DNA of 21,763 nucleotides, taken from contig JAYMTA010001109.1 in assembly GCA_036897625.1 (NCBI GenBank), forward strand, positions 1 through 21,763, given 5' to 3'. Position 1 is the stretch's first letter. Each line of letters starts with the position of its first letter. The position numbers and the translations under genes are program-made. This document shows positions 1 to 9,445 of this stretch, in pieces. A model generated the notes under the pieces. The model was not told the origin of the DNA. It saw nothing but the letters and a program-made list of their open reading frames with translations, and searched no databases. Source of the stretch: Pelargonium cotyledonis. Its lineage: Eukaryota; Streptophyta; Magnoliopsida; Geraniales; Geraniaceae.

Positions 1-46
1 GACTTTGTTTATGAATATTGAGTTTAATCCCCAAATTTTTCCTTCA
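1..46 (+). repeat. Right end of the 5' LTR
   Basis: These 46 bases are identical to 1995-2040 and end in CA immediately before the primer-binding site. The rest of this LTR lies left of the window. Confidence 0.85.
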
Positions 47-48
47 AT

Positions 49-61
49 TGGTATCAGAGCC
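49..61 (+). other. Retroelement primer-binding site (initiator tRNA-Met)
   Basis: TGGTATCAGAGCC is complementary to the 3' end of plant initiator tRNA-Met and is the usual minus-strand primer site of plant Ty1/copia-like elements. It sits two bases after the LTR end, the normal spacing. Confidence 0.9.
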
Positions 62-1486
62 TATTTAGGGTTTTTGTTAGTATTGTTCAAAAGTGAAATT
101 TGTTTTTGACAAGAACAATTTTGATAACTATCATGAACCCTAGTTTTGATTCATGGCTATTACACTCAAATTTTTGAGTTTTGATGATAAATAACTTTGG
201 GGATTTTGTTGTGTGGCTTAATTTTGTTGAACCCATGAACTTTTGGATTGAAGAACTTGGAATATGTTTTGTTTTGCACTCTTTTTGTGAAATTGCTGGG
301 TATTGTTAGTGGTTGCTGTGTTTACACTTTACAGCAACAAAGAAGACAGAGGTTTGTTTTGGGAATTATTTATTTTGCTCCCTGTGTTATGATTACAGCA
401 CTTTGCACCTCTGTTTTTTGAATTTTGAATTTCTGGATGTTGCTGTTTTTTGGGTTGCTGGTTTGGCTGCTGTAATACAGCAACAAAGAAGAGAAGAATG
501 GTGTTTGGGTTGCAGCAACAAAAGAATAAAAATTTATTAACTTGCAATTGGTGGGGTTGAACCGGTGGTGCACACATAAGAGAGAGCTTGTTTTTAGGGC
601 AGCAGCCAAGTGGGCTTTAAGCTTTTTTCTAAAAGTTCTTTTTGCAGCTAATTTATATAACACACCTGTTTTGTTTGTTAATCTAAAATAAATTAGCCAC
701 CTTGCTTTCAGATAGAGAGGTTTTGAACCTACTTTCTCCTATGTTTTGCTAAGTGTTCACAATAGCATTTATGCTCGGTTTTCAAGTTTGTACCAATTCT
801 CCCACTTACAAATCTTGAAAATGTTCCAACGACTCATTAAGTTGTGCAAATCTTGAAAAATTATTTGGAACTCATTTGTTTGAGAAGCAAAACTTTTTTG
901 ATTATAATCTTGCACCATTTGGTATATGGTATATGAACTACCATCATTTGTGATTTTGCAGAAACCATATTTTAGAAACTCAAATTTATTTGGGAATTGC
1001 TTATATGATTCTATACCAAACATATATGGATTCTTGTGTCATACATATTGCTATTCTGTTATTATCCATATTCGAAATTATATTTGGTAAATTTTGAGTT
1101 ATGTTTTGCAATTGATAATTGTTCTTATCATTGAAAGGTAAGATTGTTTAAAGTGTGTGATTAAATTGTGTAGACTGTGAACATACTCTATCGGTGTGAC
1201 ATTATCTACACAATTTTATGGTTAAATCACACTTGAGACTCTAGGCATAATACTTTATTTATTATTATTGTCGTTTTAATGTTCTAGTGCTTGTTATACC
1301 CTACCGGTATGGAGGTACTAGAGACATTTTGTGTTGGTTGGTTCATATATGTTATTCATATTTGTGGTCAGTTTGTGTGATGCATGTTATGTCTTGTTTG
1401 GTTTGTTGTAATCTGAGACCCTTAGGCGGGATTACAATAAGCACCGTGTTGAAGTTGTGTGAGCTGAGTTTTGTGGAGGAAACTTT
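62..1486 (+). other. Non-coding interior of the retroelement
   Basis: The stretch is AT-rich and T-rich on the + strand. Open frames are all short (under 100 codons) and show no recognisable domain. It contains a duplicated segment of about 146 bp period (a shared 16-mer at 331-346 and 477-492) and a large imperfect hairpin at 1151-1234. The right limit is only a guess, because the start of the 3' LTR is not visible by comparison with the truncated 5' LTR. Confidence 0.5.
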
Positions 1487-1994
1487 GTTATACAATTATG
1501 TTAAATATACATAATTGATGTTTCCAAATTTTATGCTCAGTTTCGTTTTCATAACAACTGTCAACCATCAAGACTTTGAGTCGAACTAATTATAAAATTG
1601 ATAATAGTTCATTGACATGCATTTGATTATAAATGTGTAAGAATAAACATTTAGAAAATCTAAACTTTGGTGATCATAAAACCACGTCTTTATTTGTTTT
1701 ACAACCTTGATGTAAAAGATTTCGGTGAGACTTCTTTTGTTCTTGATTTCGAATCCACCGAAATATTTCACATGATGTTTCTTGGTTTATTGTAGACAAC
1801 CTAAATTAATATAATCTTCTTCTCTCTCTCTTCCATTTTCGGTTCTCTCTCTCTTTCGATTTCCTTGGGTGATACAAGTTGAAGACAAGCTCACTTAGCA
1901 AGGATTAATGGTGCAAAATCAAGCTAGCATATGGAGGCTTATATGAGTTAAGTTCTCTCTCAACTCTTGATTTAATATTCAAGTTTTGTTCATG

Positions 1995-2040
1995 GACTTT
2001 GTTTATGAATATTGAGTTTAATCCCCAAATTTTTCCTTCA
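1995..2040 (+). repeat. Right end of the 3' LTR (minimum visible extent)
   Basis: This is the exact copy of bases 1-46. The complete 3' LTR must extend left of 1995, probably through the pyrimidine-rich CT tract at about 1820-1862 that resembles an LTR leader. The element/gene junction is at 2040/2041. Confidence 0.85.
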
Positions 2041-4297
2041 GAGCTTTCTTCCCTCTTTTAACAATGCCACAAGTTTACAGTTTTTTCAACTTTCTTTTAA
2101 CAATTTGGGTGGAGTATTGCCTGAATCTATCAGCAACTTGTCAACACAACTACGTGTACTAGCAATAGATCAGAATCAAATTGTAGCAACAATTCCAGTG
2201 GGTACAGGTAACCTCAAAAGCTTGGAAATTCTAGCAATGGCACACAACCATCTCTCAGGTAGCATTCCAAAAGAAATCGGAAATCTTCAAAATCTAAAAT
2301 ATTTGTATTTAGGCAAAAATCAATTGACAGGCAACATTCCATCTTCAATCGGAAATTTAAACAACTTAATTCAACTTGATTTGGTGAGCAACAAGCTTCG
2401 AGGCAGCACACCGCCAAGTTTGGGCAATTGCACGAATTTGTTGTCATTGATTATTGCTGATAATAATATCAATGGTACCATTCCTCCACAGCTTTTTAAT
2501 ATCTCATCTTTAGCCATTTCACTCGACTTGTCTGACAATCATTTGACCGGTGGCTTACCACAAGAAGTTGGGAATCTAAATAAACTAGCCGAATTGTATG
2601 TTTCTAGAAATAGATTATCAGGTGGAATTCCTAGCAGTCTTGGTGGTTGTGTTAGTTTGCAGAAATTAAGAATGGATAGTAATTCCTTTCATGGCACCAT
2701 TCCTTCATCATTGAGCTCTTTACGGGGTCTAGACTATTTGGATTTGTCTCACAATCATTTGTCAGGTCAAATTCCAACCTTTTTAGAAGATCTGACTTTG
2801 CTTAACCATCTTAACCTTTCTTTCAATGATTTTGTTGGGATGGTACCTAAAGATGGTGTCTTCAAAAACGCAAGTGCAACTTAAGTGGAGGGAAACAAAG
2901 AGCTATGTGGAGGAATTCCAGACTTTCATCTACAAAAGTGCAAATTTGGTGGGAGTGCTAAGAACAAGAGATTGCCTTGAAAATCATAATATCTGTCGTT
3001 TTGGTATTTGTTGGAGTAGTTGTGATAACTATTGCTTCACATCTCTTCTGGTTAAGAAAGAAAAGGGAGAAGACTGCTTCAAGTACTTCAGATAACTCTC
3101 TCTTGCAGGTGTCCTACCAAACACTTTTCAAAGCTACCGATGGGTTCTCCTCATCTAATTTGATTGGAGTTGGTAGTTTTGGTTCTGTCTATAAGGGAAT
3201 TCTAGATCAAAATCGAGTTGTGGCAGTTAAGGTGTTCCACCTTCAGCGACGAGTAGCTTTTAAGAGTTTCATGGCTGAGTGTGAGGCAATGAAAAATATC
3301 AGGCATCAAAATCTAGTTAAGGTTATCACAGCATGTTCAAGTATTGATATACATGGCAATGAGTTCAAGGCACTCGTCTATGAGTTTATGGTCAACGGGA
3401 GCCTAGAGGAGTGGTTGCATCCCAATTCTGAAGCAAATGTCCGCGAAGTAAGAAGGAAATTTAATCTTTTCCAAAGGCTAAATGTTGCCATTGATGTAGC
3501 TAGTGCTTTAGATTATCTCAATTGTTAGTATTGCCAGATGCCAATTGTTCATTGTGATCTCAAGCCTAGTAACATTCTTCTAGATGCTGAAATGACAACC
3601 CAAGTTGGTGACTTTGGGCTGGTGAAGTTTCTTTCAGAGGAAACCAACACCACAGGCATAGTTGAAGCAAGTTCTGCTGGAGTAAGAGGAACCATAGGTT
3701 ATGCTGCTCCAGGTAACACATTATAATTTGCTCTTTTATTATCTTCTTTTGTCACATGATCTCTTACAATACTTGTTAAATGTAGAGTATGGCATGGGAA
3801 GTGAGGTGTCAACTCATGGTGATGTGTATAGCTATGGTATTCTTATTCTTGAGATGTTTTCTGGGAAGAGACCTACTAATGACATATTCAGTGACAACAT
3901 GAACCTTCATAACTATGTGAAGAAAGCTCTGCCTCAATGTGTTGTCGACATTACTGAACCGGTACTTTTTGACAGAAGAGAAGAAGACGAGACTTATACT
4001 AGTGGCGAGCCAAATCAGAAGATCATTGAATCGTTGGTTCTTATATTTGAAATTGGAATTGTCTGTTCAGAAGAAACACCAACTGAAAGAATGAACATCA
4101 GTGATGTGTTAGCAAAGTTGCTGGTGATCAGGGATAAGCTCACTGATAATGGAGGGCGTGGATGCAGAGATAAGGTAACTCAATCTACCATCATTACTTA
4201 TGAGAATGCCAAGTCCCTATATATTTTTCAAAATAATGCAATTTGTTTCTTTTTCATGTATTTACAGGTAACCAGGACACGTATTCTAGAAGTTTGA
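2041..4297 (+). pseudogene. LRR-RLK unit A: LRR-XII receptor kinase pseudogene, 5' part displaced by the retroelement
   Basis: The sequence resumes inside the LRR domain at the position matching the LSFMSSLTNAT segment of unit B. It runs through about 11 LRRs (2041-2880), the C-cap (LCGGIP), a membrane span (about 2977-3060), and kinase motifs [18 protein letters not shown] and GDFG. Exon 1 ends at 3712, the intron is 3713-3785 (73 bp, shortest of the array) and exon 2 starts at 3786, restoring APEYG. A second intron at 4175-4267 leads to a nine-codon exon ending at a TGA at 4295-4297. Lesions: the retroelement insertion; a Ser-to-stop TAA at 2882-2884; a deletion of about 7 bp near 2975 that shifts frame before the membrane span; and a Gln-to-stop TAG at 3526-3528 just upstream of the catalytic loop. 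Several independent lesions make a functional product very unlikely. The 5' half should lie left of the window. Confidence 0.92.
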
Positions 4298-5120
4298 TTA
4301 TTCGATGCCTGTGTGTTTTGAGACAATATTTAGTTCAGATTGCTATTCTACTGTTTGTTGAGATCATGCACTTCCATTTGTGTTGTAGTTTTGATCTTTC
4401 CTTGTATACTGAACTACTTTGTGTCAGAGGGGGTCTTAGGTTTGCTGAAAAAAGTAGTCTTTTTTCACTTCTTGAAAGTCACACTCCAATACTTAACTTG
4501 AATAGTTGGAACGTCAGAACCAAATACTTATCAGTACTATATGGATGAATGTGATCCAATTTATTTAGATTCTGTGTTATATACTGTATAAGCTTTCTCA
4601 GTCATGCATTTATTTCCATTGACCCGTAAACGGTTGTCTCTATTATATCAACTTGCATGTCTTAGTTTCAAAATTTTGGGAAGTTTTGCTGTTCTGTCAT
4701 AGTCACAGACTTCACTACACATTCATGTTACCAAAACGATATTAGAAGTATCAACTTGTGTATCAAGTGGCTATAGACTTCACATTCTTTCTATCGTGTG
4801 AGATACATTAACAATAAGCTTTCTCAATCTTGCATTTGACTGATCTGAAGTGAACCCCATTGACCAGTAAAGGGTCTTCTCCCATATGATCAGAAGTACC
4901 AACTTGTCTCAGTTTCCAAAATTTGGGAAATTTTGCTTTTATGTAATAGACTTGTTGACCCATACAAACTTGGCTCCTTCTGGGTGCATTCAATTTAGAG
5001 CTATGACATCTAGGAATAAAACAAATTTCTTTGTCATCTTCTACGAAAATATAGCAATAGAACTTAACGTACGCTAGAAGGAAAAGTCAATGTAGTTACT
5101 GTCAAGGCACCAAAGCCTTC
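4298..5120. other. A-B interval: 3'-UTR-like sequence and degraded duplicated upstream blocks
   Basis: Bases 4298-4450 resemble the 3' flank of unit B. Two partial copies of an upstream block recur at about 4612-4720 and 4853-4990; both begin near TTGACC and contain the AGTTTC...GGGAA...TTTTGCT pattern. A leader-like piece (ATGTTACCAAAAC...AGAAGTATCAACTTG) occurs at about 4727-4765 with no gene after it. I see no convincing gene here. Confidence 0.55.
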
Positions 5121-5182
5121 CATATATGTTACCAAAACCATATCAGAAGGTATCAACTACTACTTGTCTGTCCATTTGAACA
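5121..5182 (+). promoter_or_regulatory. Putative core promoter and leader of unit B
   Basis: CATATATG at about 5121-5128 aligns with the TATAAATATG motif found at the same place before units C, D and E. It is followed by the same leader pattern (TTACCAAAACCATATC...TATCAAC) up to the ATG. The TATA match is weaker than in the paralogues. The position is inferred by comparison between units. Confidence 0.4.
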
Positions 5183-8100
5183 ATGGATTCCAAACTGTTT
5201 TCTTCATGTTTCTCCTTATTCTACCTTACTATCTTCTTTTGCTTTAACTCGGCCTCTTCTTCAACTCCTAGCAACGAGACTGATCGGTTGGCCTTGCTTG
5301 CAATCAAAGCCAGCATTACTGATGACCCTCTCGGGGCGTTGAGCTCATGGAACAACTCCATCCATTTCTGCCAGTGGAGTGGTGTTACATGTGGTCGTAG
5401 GCACCAGAGAGTCACTGTAATAGACCTACAATCACGTAAACTGGCTGGGTCGATATCTCCGTGCATTGGAAACTTAAGCTTCCTCAAAGAAGTTCATCTC
5501 CAAAACAACAGCTTGAGCAGTGAAATTCCTCCTGAAGTGGGTCGCTTGCGTAGGCTACAAACTTTGTCCTTGGGGAACAATTCTCTAGCGGGGGAAATTC
5601 ATGCTAACCTATCAAGTTGCCTTGATCTCCTCGAACTCAGGTTAGAATTCAACCAGCTAGGAGGAAAACTTCCATTGGAGCTTAGCTCATTGATAAAACT
5701 CGAGGTACTACGTATTGGTCATAATAAACTTATAGGTAACATCCCTTCTTCTTTCGGAAACATGTCTTCCCTCGTCACATTTCATTTGACAACAAACCAT
5801 CTTAGTGGGTCTATCCCCTCCACTCTTGGCAACCTTAAAAACCTCGGAGATTTTGGAATAGCTGAAAACGGGTTTGAGGGTACCATCCCTCCATCAATTT
5901 TCAACATCTCCTCTATGGAGAAATTTGATGTGGGGGTAAACCAACTCCATGGGAGTCTTTCCTCGGATTTGTTCATCTATTTCTCAAATGTCACCTACTT
6001 TAGCGTTGGTACTAACCATTTCACTGGCCCTATTCCTTCCTCATTATCCAATGCCTCAAATTTGGAGGTATTTACTCTCTCCCGAAACAATTTTACTGGG
6101 AAAGTGCCAAATTTGGAGAAACTTCGTGAGCTCCAAGCGTTCGCTGTAGGCGGGAACTCTTTGGGATTCGGGGAAGCAGATGACTTGAGCTTTATGTCCT
6201 CTCTCACTAATGCAACAAGTTTACACATTTTTCAAATCACTTCAAACAATTTTGGTGGAATATTGCCTGAATCTATCAGTAACTTGTCAAGACAACTATT
6301 TGCACTGGCAATGGATTATAATCAAATTGGAGGAAAACTTCCAGCTGGGATAGAAAAACTCAAAAACTTGCAAGTTTTGTCAATGTCAAACAACAAGCTC
6401 TCCGGTAACATTCCCATAGAAATTGGTAATCTTCAACAGCTTAAACTTTTGTATTTGGAAACAAATGAATTGACAGGAACCATTCCATTTTCAATTGGAA
6501 ATTTGAAGTACTTGCTCGATATTGATTTGAAGAGAAACAAGCTTCAAGGTGGCATACCGCCAAGTCTGGGCAACTGCACAAGTTTGTTGGCATTGACAAT
6601 TGCTGATACTAATATCAATGGTACCATTCCTACACAACTTTTCAGTCTCTCATCTTTAACCATTGAACTCGACTTGTCTGATAATCATTTGACTGGTGCC
6701 TTACCGGTGGAAGTAGGAAATCTTAAGAATATTGGAAAATTGTATTTGTTTGGAAATAGAATAACGGGTGAAATTCCAAGTAGTCTTGAAAGTTGTGTAA
6801 GCATGGAGGAATTAGATTTGGGAAATAATTTATTTCATGGCACCATTCCTTCGTCATTGAGCGCTTTGAAAGGTTTGAAGTATTTAGATCTTTCTAACAA
6901 CAATTTGTCGGGTGAAATTCCAAAGTTTCTAGAGGATCTTGAGCTCGAGTATCTAAACCTTTCTTTCAATAATCTTGTGGGCTTGGTACCTAAAGGAGGT
7001 GTCTTTAAAAATGTGAGTGCAACTTCAGTGGAGGGAAACAAAGAGTTGTGTGGAGGAATACCAGAATTTCACCTGCAGGTATGCAGCTTCAAAGAGAGTC
7101 CCAAGAATAAGAGATTTAGCGGTTGGTTGAAAATCGTTATCTGTGTAGTCTTGGCGTTTCTTGGAGCGTTTGTGGTAGTTATTTGTTCACTTCTCTTTTG
7201 GTTAAGAAAGAAAAGTGAGAAGACTTCTCCAACCAGTTCAGAGAACTCACTATTACAGATGTCTTACCAAACACTTTTCAAAGCTACTGACGGGTTCTCT
7301 TCATCTAATTTGATTGGTGTTGGTTGTTTTGGTTCTGTTTACAAGGGAACTCTGGATGAAGACCGAGTTGTGGCAGTTAAAGTATTCAACCTTCAACGAA
7401 GAGGTGCTTTTAAAAGTTTCATTGCTGAGTGCGAGGCAATGAAGAATATCAGGCATAGAAATCTTGTGAAGGTAATTACGGCATGTTCGAGTATTGATAT
7501 TCATGGCAATGATTTCAAGACACTCGTCTACGAGTTTATGGTCAATGGGAGCCTAGAGGAGTGGTTGCATCCTAATTCTGAATCGGATGTCTGCGATGTA
7601 AGAAGGAAGCTGAATATTGTACAAAGGCTAAATGTTGCCATTGATGTAGCAAACGCTTTAGATTATCTTCATTATCAGTATTGCCAGACACCAATTGTTC
7701 ATTGTGACCTCAAGCCCAGTAATGTTCTTCTAGATGCTGAAATGACTGCACGAGTTGGTGACTTTGGGCTGGTGAAATTCCTTTCAGAGGAAACCAATTA
7801 CAACACAGATATAGGTGAAGCAAGTTCTGCTGGAGTAAGAGGAACAATTGGTTATGCTGCTCCAGGTAACACACTTTAATTTGCTCTATTATTTTCTCTT
7901 TTGTGACATTAACTCTTACAATAATTTTTATATGTATTTCCTATTTTTGTATGAATGCAGAGTACGGGATGGGAAGTGAGGTGTCAACTCATGGTGATGT
8001 GTATAGCTATGGTATTCTTATTCTTGAAATGTTTTCCGGGAAGAGACCAACTGATGAGATGTTCAATGACAACATGAACCTTCATAACTATGTGAAGAAA

Positions 8101-8472
8101 GCTCTGCCTCAGTGTGTTGTCGACATTGCTGAACCGATGCTTCTTGACAGAAGAGAAGAAAACGAGGCTTATACTAGTGGTCATGAGCAGAATCAGAGGT
8201 TCATTGAATCGTTGGTTCTGATTTTTGAAATTGGAATAGCTTGCTCAGAGGGAATACCAACAGAAAGAATGAACACCAGTGATGTGTTAGCAAAGTTGCT
8301 TGTGATTAGGGACAAGCTCACTGATAACGGAGGGTGTGGACACAGAGCTCAGGTAACTCAATCTACCATCATTACTTATGAGATTGCCAAGTCCCTATAT
8401 TTCAAAATTATGCAATTTATTTTCTCGTTCATGTATGCATAGGTACCCAAGACGCGTATTACAGAAGTTTGA
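5183..8472 (+). CDS. LRR-RLK unit B: intact LRR-XII (FLS2/EFR/Xa21-like) receptor kinase
   Basis: Plasma-membrane receptor Ser/Thr kinase, predicted to bind an unknown extracellular ligand and signal in immunity; the function is inferred from the family. Join 5183-7865, 7961-8352, 8443-8472 gives 1,034 residues, normal for the subfamily. Residues 1-28 form a signal peptide. The LRR N-cap has the WSGVTC motif, followed by about 22 LRRs from residue 75, a C-cap (ELCGGIP) and a membrane span at about 651-674 followed by RKK. Kinase landmarks: glycine loop G712-G717 (GVGCFG), Lys733, HCD at 840-842 (non-RD), DFG at 860-862, and APE rebuilt across the phase-1 intron. The ATG is chosen because MDS starts are shared with C and E. 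If the last intron is retained, the frame ends at 8442 instead (1,054 residues). It is the only fully contained unit with no lesion. Confidence 0.93.
7866..7960 (+). other. Intron 1 of unit B (95 bp, phase 1, within the APE motif)
   Basis: The donor CCAG|GTAAC and acceptor TGCAG|AGTAC join to give A-P-E-Y-G. Equivalent introns lie at 3713-3785 (A), 11780-11873 (C) and 16766-16860 (D). Without splicing, translation stops a few codons into the intron and the kinase C-lobe is lost. The conserved position and restored APE make this intron well supported. Confidence 0.9.
8353..8442 (+). other. Probable intron 2 of unit B (90 bp, phase 0)
   Basis: The donor CTCAG|GTAAC and acceptor GCATAG|GTACC flank it. 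Removing it joins GCT CAG to a nine-codon exon ending in TGA. Matching introns can be drawn in A (4175-4267), C (12266-12355) and D (17250-17336), always leaving the last exon in frame. Splicing is inferred; retention gives an alternative C terminus. Confidence 0.6.
8443..8472 (+). other. Conserved nine-codon terminal exon of unit B
   Basis: It encodes VPKTRITEV then TGA. Paralogous 30-bp exons are 4268-4297 (VTRTRILEV), 12356-12385 (VPRTRIPEV) and 17337-17366 (IPRTFIPEV). Frame and stop are kept in all four although three of those genes are broken elsewhere. Confidence 0.55.
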
Positions 8473-9365
8473 TTATTCGACGCCTGCCAGTTTCGAGACA
8501 ATATTTGATTCAGATTGCTACATTCTACTGCTTATTGAGATCATGTACTTCCATTTTATTGTTTGTGCTGTAGTTTTGATATTTCCTTGTATAATGAAGT
8601 ACTTTGTTTGTGGTAGCAAATCCTTTGCGTTTAGAGGCAGATTCATAGCTTTGCTGTTTTTTGTTTGTACTTTCGGTTGTACCAAAAATAAACTTTGGTA
8701 AGCTGCTCTCTACTCAATGCTAAATTCTCAAAATGTACATGGACTGTTGCTCCATAGTCCATACAAGCATCATTAGTATCAAACAAGTGAATCATTTTTG
8801 GATGGTGGATTTTATTGGTATACATCCAGTCATTTTTTTTTCTTTTTTTCGGATAAAACAGCAATATTATAATCAAAAGTGTGATTTGGGTGGATTGTTT
8901 GTTGGTGTGTTTAGTGAAAGTTGTGACCAAATTCAATGTGAAATCATCAGAATGTTGAAGAAAAGATAGTGCAGTTACACTGTTGTGACCTCAAAATCCA
9001 CTGAACCCAAGAGTAGTTAATTACTCTCTATTGACAAAATTCAACGTAAAATCATAATAAGAATGTAGAAGATAATGTAGCAACTGTTGAGGCCTCAAAT
9101 TCCTCAGAATAGTTCATCTTCAGATTCTACAGTAGCTCTACTTTTATGCCAAAGTCTATGTCTAATTATCATTTTGGGGGGAAAAACAGAGAAATCAGAG
9201 GTAGTGTCATTTGGGTTATAGAAAAACAAGTGAAGTGTAGTGATTGAGATTGTGATTGTGATGGCCTCAAATTTGCAAGTGAAATTGCTCAGTGTGTCCA
9301 TGGAACATCCAAGGTAGTTTCTCTTCCATAGTTGTATGCTAAGATAAATAGCACATGAAAAACCT
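8473..9365. other. B-C interval: 3' UTR of B and upstream region of C
   Basis: Bases 8473-8700 look like the 3' UTR of B, shared in pieces with the 3' flanks of A, C and D, and contain AATAAA at 8687. A degenerate tandem duplication lies at about 8922-9000 and 9030-9103. Bases 9240-9365 match the upstream block of units D and E (CCTCAAATTTG...GAAATTG...TTTCTCTTC). A T-rich run occupies 8826-8848. No gene was found. Confidence 0.5.
8687..8692 (+). promoter_or_regulatory. Possible polyadenylation signal of unit B
   Basis: AATAAA lies about 215 bp past the B stop, in a segment (ACCAAAAATAAACTTTG) that recurs at 18306-18320 and, with changes, after unit C. Confidence 0.4.
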
Positions 9366-9372
9366 TATAAAT
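9366..9372 (+). promoter_or_regulatory. TATA box of unit C
   Basis: TATAAAT lies 80 bp before the MDS start codon. Both the motif and the sequence around it (AGCACATGAAAAA upstream, ATGTTACCAAAACC downstream) are conserved in unit E, and in part in D and B. Confidence 0.6.
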
Positions 9373-9445
9373 ATGTTACCAAAACCACATCTCAAGAGTA
9401 TCAACAACTTGTCTTTCCATTTGATATATTATGCTTCTTTCCCAT

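Larger units (their letters stand above)
1..2040 (+). mobile_element. LTR retroelement, non-autonomous, inserted in an LRR-RLK gene (left LTR truncated by the window edge)
   Basis: Bases 1-46 recur without mismatch at 1995-2040, and both copies end in CA as an LTR should. The left copy is followed two bases later by a primer-binding site for initiator tRNA-Met. The right copy is followed directly by LRR-coding sequence. The interior has no long open frame and nothing I recognise as gag, protease, integrase or reverse transcriptase, so this looks like a LARD/TRIM-like or internally deleted copia-type element that depends on enzymes supplied in trans. Orientation is + because the primer-binding site lies beside the left LTR. 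The start of the 3' LTR is not resolved; a TG near 1487, after a purine-rich stretch at about 1475-1484, is one weak candidate. The target duplication is probably GAGCT at 2041-2045, but its left partner is outside the window. Confidence 0.85.

Noticed and set aside
769..1023. Minus-strand open frame of 84 codons in the retroelement interior
   Set aside because: No recognisable domain, low-complexity AT-rich codons, and no support from either orientation of the element.
1287..1514. Plus-strand open frame of 75 codons near the end of the element interior
   Set aside because: Rich in Cys, Val and Leu from T-rich DNA. No zinc-knuckle or gag pattern could be confirmed.
2012..2040. Possible LTR-gene fusion start that would let the LTR drive the LRR frame of unit A
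   Set aside because: The open frame extends into the LTR, but its apparent first codon is TTG, not ATG. The frame hits a stop at 2882 before the membrane span.
3701..3785. Open frame starting inside intron 1 of unit A
   Set aside because: It begins in the intron and only later enters exon 2; splicing explains the sequence better. The same holds for the frames beginning at 7903, 11768 and 16833.
4243..4548. Open frame of 101 codons after unit A
   Set aside because: It overlaps exon 3 and the 3'-UTR-like sequence in another frame. The paralogous UTR of B does not conserve it.
5221..6228. Minus-strand open frames opposite the LRR region of B, and similar ones opposite C, D and E
   Set aside because: They are antisense shadows of LRR codons and recur in the same place in each paralogue.
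8643..8969. Overlapping open frames of 97 and 78 codons on opposite strands in the B-C interval
   Set aside because: No domain, signal or conservation in the equivalent intervals; they run across a T-rich tract.
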